DNA of 64,000 nucleotides, from NCBI GenBank assembly GCA_022701365.1, contig JAKUHH010000395.1, positions 744,001 to 808,000 on the forward strand, read 5' to 3'. The notes below the pieces were generated by a model. That model saw only the letters and a list, made by a program, of their open reading frames with translations, had not been told where the DNA came from and did no database searches. How positions within the stretch are numbered: the stretch's first letter is position 1; every line of letters starts with the position of its first letter. This document shows, piece after piece, positions 60,850 to 64,000 of this stretch. Position numbers and translations under genes: made by a program. This DNA comes from Mycocentrospora acerina (lineage: Eukaryota > Ascomycota > Dothideomycetes > Pleosporales).

Positions 60850-60882
60850 CGTAACTATTTAAATAATCTCTTCTTCGCATCC

Positions 60883-62318
60883 ATGGAATATCTTTCTCTG
60901 CAAGATATTCCGCACCGCCATCGTGATCCTGCGAACTCTCAAAGAATGGCTTCTACCCACTCGTCTGAGAGATCGTCGGCAAACATGGCTGCTGCGGTAA
61001 GTCCCAAAGACACTTCTTCTTATTCAAACATACCTTTTCCACTGCCGAATATGGAGCCCCATATCGAGCGTTATTCCAATCGTCCATACGATTGGGCTCA
61101 TAATACACGAACTACCTCCAAATTGACCCGAAGAGTTACTCATAACGAACAGAATCATCTACGCAGCACGCCTCCAATGCAGACAGGAGAACAGAGCTTC
61201 CCAGGAAGGCTCCCGTCATTTTCAGAGGTTTGTTCACTCATACCAACAGCGTCAATTGCATTGCTAAACAGCACAGTTTCTTCACACCACTCGCGCGCCA
61301 ACGCCGCCACGGACACCGTCTCGTCGACAAGGATCGAGCCCCAGCTCTCCTCAAGTCACTCCGAAATTTGATGATATCACCTGGACCGACCCCAAGCACA
61401 GGCGCAATGATACTCTTGGAGACATATATGCACGCACTGCTAATCACGGAGATTTCCCGCCTGCAGACTCCCTGCGAATGAGCGCAGCTATCGACCCTGC
61501 TCTCTCACAGTACAACTCGCCTCAAATTGCAGCGGGTGTTCTTAGTTCTCAACATCATCATCATCAGCAGCGTGCCAGTGTGTCTTACCCGCCACCTCCA
61601 GGAGCCCATCTTCATCACCCTTCGTCTCCTGAGTCTCAAGCTCACGCAATGTATCATATGGCTCCTCAGCCCTCGTTTTCTCAAGTACCACCACCAGCTA
61701 CCGCTATGTACGACCATCGACCCAACTACTACCAAGATCCTCAGACAGCAGCTCATGTTAATCCCTACGATACAGGGCGCCGTGACTCTTATTACGCTAG
61801 GCCAGCTTACGCGGTTGCTCCTTCTGGCTATGAACATGGGTACCCGCCACAGCAGTATGATGTCCGCTTCCAGCAACATGTCGGTCTTGACCAGAACGCC
61901 TTTAATAGGAAGCGACGCGGCAACCTCCCTAAGGAAGCCACCAATATTTTGAAGGACTGGTTCAACGCCAATCGCCAGTCACCGTATCCCACTGAAGACC
62001 AAAAAATTGACCTTTGCAATAAGACTGGTCTCTCTCTTAACCAGGTATGTGGTGATTTTAGTTTATGCACCGGTGTGCCGTTTGACAGTTACTACATCTG
62101 CCACATCTGTCTCTTACTGTCATTGCTATCTGGTTTCAGCATGCTGTCGACTGGTTTATGAACATAGCTATTTCCGTGGATTTCGAGAGGCCGGACTCAT
62201 GTTACTTGATCCACAACAGAATACTGACTATTGACAGGTTTCGAACTGGTTCATCAATGCTCGGCGTCGAGCCCCTCAAAAGGAGCAGCGAGAGCGTGAG
62301 GCTAACCAAGACGCTTAG
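60883..62318 (+). CDS. TALE-class homeobox transcription factor
   Basis: Three exons (60883-61227, 61277-62044, 62238-62318) give 397 residues, all phase 0. The homeodomain lies at about 325-385 near the C-terminus. SPYPTEDQK shows the three-residue TALE loop extension (PYP) between helices 1 and 2, and VSNWFINARRR is the DNA-recognition helix, encoded in the last exon; the intron splits the domain at Gln371/Val372. The rest is low-complexity and probably disordered: Ser/Thr-rich at first, then TPPRTPSRRQGSSPSSP, then Pro/His/Tyr/Gln-rich (HHHHQQRASVSYPPPPGAH). Ascomycete members of this type regulate conidiation, fruiting-body formation or hyphal morphology; which applies here is not known. 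An internal ATG, at MASTHSSE, is an alternative start. The second intron, 193 nt, is longer than usual. Confidence 0.92.
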
Positions 62319-64000
62319 AAGAACTTAAAGTTGGACCACCGCCAAAGGAATTGTCAAACTGCGATGTCCCCTTCTACAAACGGGGCTGGTGCCTCGCATG
62401 GGCTGCGCGATCACCTGGCTGCTTTAAAAAACGGTTCCAGCCGACCGCATATGCGGGCTGGACTCACTTCACCGTTCACATCATGACCATTCTTTCTCGA
62501 TTCATCATAACGCATTATATCATGGAACCAAGTTTTAATATCCCGAATTCTAAAAAAAAATCCCGGTCGAGACTCCGTTGTCGGCAACATCCAGTTTGGA
62601 AACGTCTTCAATCTAGACCGCCGCTACTACATTTCTCGACATAGGCTTATTCTTGGGTTCCAATTGTTTCTTTTTCATGCATTTTCAAGGCGCTATGTTG
62701 CCATACGGGCAACAGCTGGGCTTGTACTGTATACCCTGGGGTTTTTACCAACGCGAACCAAGGAGCATAAACGGGTTGGGCGGGCAGACTATCCATCCAC
62801 ATTACAGGGTTCAAAAGCAAGGTGTTTGGTGTTTTGGTGCTTTCCTCCGCACGTTGTGTGCGTCGGACTAGATGAGCGTTTTTACTCTCCAGTATTTGAT
62901 TTACACATTTTGGCTTTAATCACCTCATTGTTTGTGGCAAAGTCACACGGTATGACTTGTAGTGATAATAATATACTCTTCTTGAGACTTCTCTTTTCTG
63001 CGTATTCCTCGAGCAAGGTTGTCTGGATACCACGACTACGATAGCTACCATCAAACAAAACAGCTCGCAGCACTTTCCAACATTCGGCCTCTCCGCTCCT
63101 CCAGCGAAATTACCCGTCCGGCCACTCGCATCCTGAAACACCCCGTTTCTTCCCTCACCCAACGTCCCGGGATTCCAGACTATCGAAAAATCAAAACCAC
63201 GACCCTCTAAAATACCGTTAGACTACTGTCACACGGCCATCCATCTAGAACACGAGAAACCTTATTTTTCTGACGCTGGAGCTTGATCTAGCATCTTCGG
63301 CTAGTAAGCATTTGGCGTTTTTCTACGAGGCGGCCGAGAGGCCTTTGAGTTTATGCTCCGATGAATCAAGGGCTTGAAATAGGTAAATTTAGTTAAGAGT
63401 GTTTCAGAGTGAAACGGAAATGGAAACGGAACGGAAACGATGAGGCTAGAGGGGTGACGTGATGTTGTGGGATGGAGTGGAGTTGGTTGGAGGAGAGTGT
63501 TTTGTGTTTTGCAGGGGTTGCATGGGGGGAGGGACAGTGGGCGAGTGAATGAACAAGCGAGCGTGAACTGGGGTACGTTGAGTGCGCGATGTAATGCCTA
63601 GGATCATACGGTTTTCCTGGTTTATAGTCATCTTCTTAATGATGCTTATTAACCCTTACTATGCCCATGGCATGACTGCTATGAAATTTCCCATTGCAGG
63701 GAGGATTAACATGAGTGACCCCTTGTCCGGCGATCATCGCTGGGGTATGTCTTGTTTTGCCGGCGTGTGATTCTGGCGGGCAGGGGTTTGTGGGGATGTG
63801 CCGGGTCTAGGCGCAGGGTGTGCGCTGTGGTTGTGGGTGATCTGCGTGTAGCGTCATGGGAGGCGGGCCGAGGAGAGGACTTAAACAGGTAATTGATATT
63901 GTAATTTAATGGCAAGACAAGGGCATCATTATTTAAATTTTCTTTTTGGAATTATTGGAATGTTAGTTGATCTGCTGCCGAGGTCGGAAGTCAGGAGATG
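62319..64000. other. Downstream non-coding region to window end
   Basis: About 1.7 kb. It contains the 3' end of the homeobox transcript and purine-rich GGAAAC-type repeats near 63411-63440. Frames at 62664-63044 and 62653-62871 are unsupported. No gene is visible before the window ends. Confidence 0.45.
63411..63440. repeat. GGAAAC/GGAACG degenerate array
   Basis: Four to five imperfect GAAACG/GAAATG units in non-coding sequence. Confidence 0.5.

Larger units (their letters stand above)
57701..60882. other. GC-rich upstream region of the homeobox gene
   Basis: About 3.2 kb. From about 58.1 kb the composition becomes GC-rich and overlapping open frames of 90-170 codons appear on both strands, as chance predicts; none resembles a known protein. 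A pyrimidine-rich stretch near 60370-60560 looks like a transcription start area. Long upstream regions of this kind are usual for developmental regulators in filamentous fungi. Confidence 0.5.

Overview
The window is nuclear DNA of a filamentous ascomycete (Pezizomycotina). Genes are split by short 50-100 nt GT-AG introns with CTAAY-type branch points. The gene set is typical of that group: two Zn2Cys6 regulators with fungal middle regions, a GH64 glucanase, BTB proteins with a cysteine-rich insert, vacuolar proteinase B, a single BEACH protein, cohesin SMC3 and a TALE homeobox gene. I cannot name the genus; a Dothideomycete-like fungus would fit but is not shown. I rebuilt exon structures by hand and checked every junction for reading phase. 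No tRNA, rRNA or CRISPR array, and no PKS or NRPS backbone gene, was seen.

Left arm (1-23 kb), accessory in character: a decayed SDR copy (about 105-375), an intact SDR (1162-2172), an F-box protein (2680-4188, minus), a catalase-like gene (6715-8810), then tail-to-tail with it a small gene for a 140-residue protein with six Cys-Pro motifs in two 75-residue repeats (9218-9742, minus). Next come a regulator with two tandem Zn2Cys6 clusters (10961-13716, minus), a secreted BBE-type FAD oxidase with a frameshift (15349-17177), a GH64 beta-1,3-glucanase (18906-20183), and two tandem BTB paralogues (20605-21532 and 21916-22896), the second with a non-canonical first splice donor.

Middle (23.9-51.9 kb), mostly housekeeping: vacuolar subtilisin-type protease (23939-25915, minus) diverging from the 2627-residue BEACH protein (26929-35080). 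A scaffold gap bordered by poly-G follows (35914-36125). Then a secreted polyamine-oxidase-like amine oxidase (37386-39380), a second Zn2Cys6 regulator in eight exons (39995-43064, minus), SMC3 (45014-48747, minus), a secreted protein with an Asn-glycosylation-rich linker (49318-50328, minus) and an OsmC-like protein (51368-51961, minus).

Right arm: about 8.9 kb without a convincing gene (51962-60882), whose GC-rich right part is probably the long upstream region of the TALE homeobox gene (60883-62318); nothing recognisable follows to the end.

Most notable: the neighbouring catalase-like protein lacking the catalytic Asn and the six-Cys-Pro protein, which together hint at a haem or peroxide-linked pair, and the regulator whose first zinc cluster is built across a 26-nt microexon.
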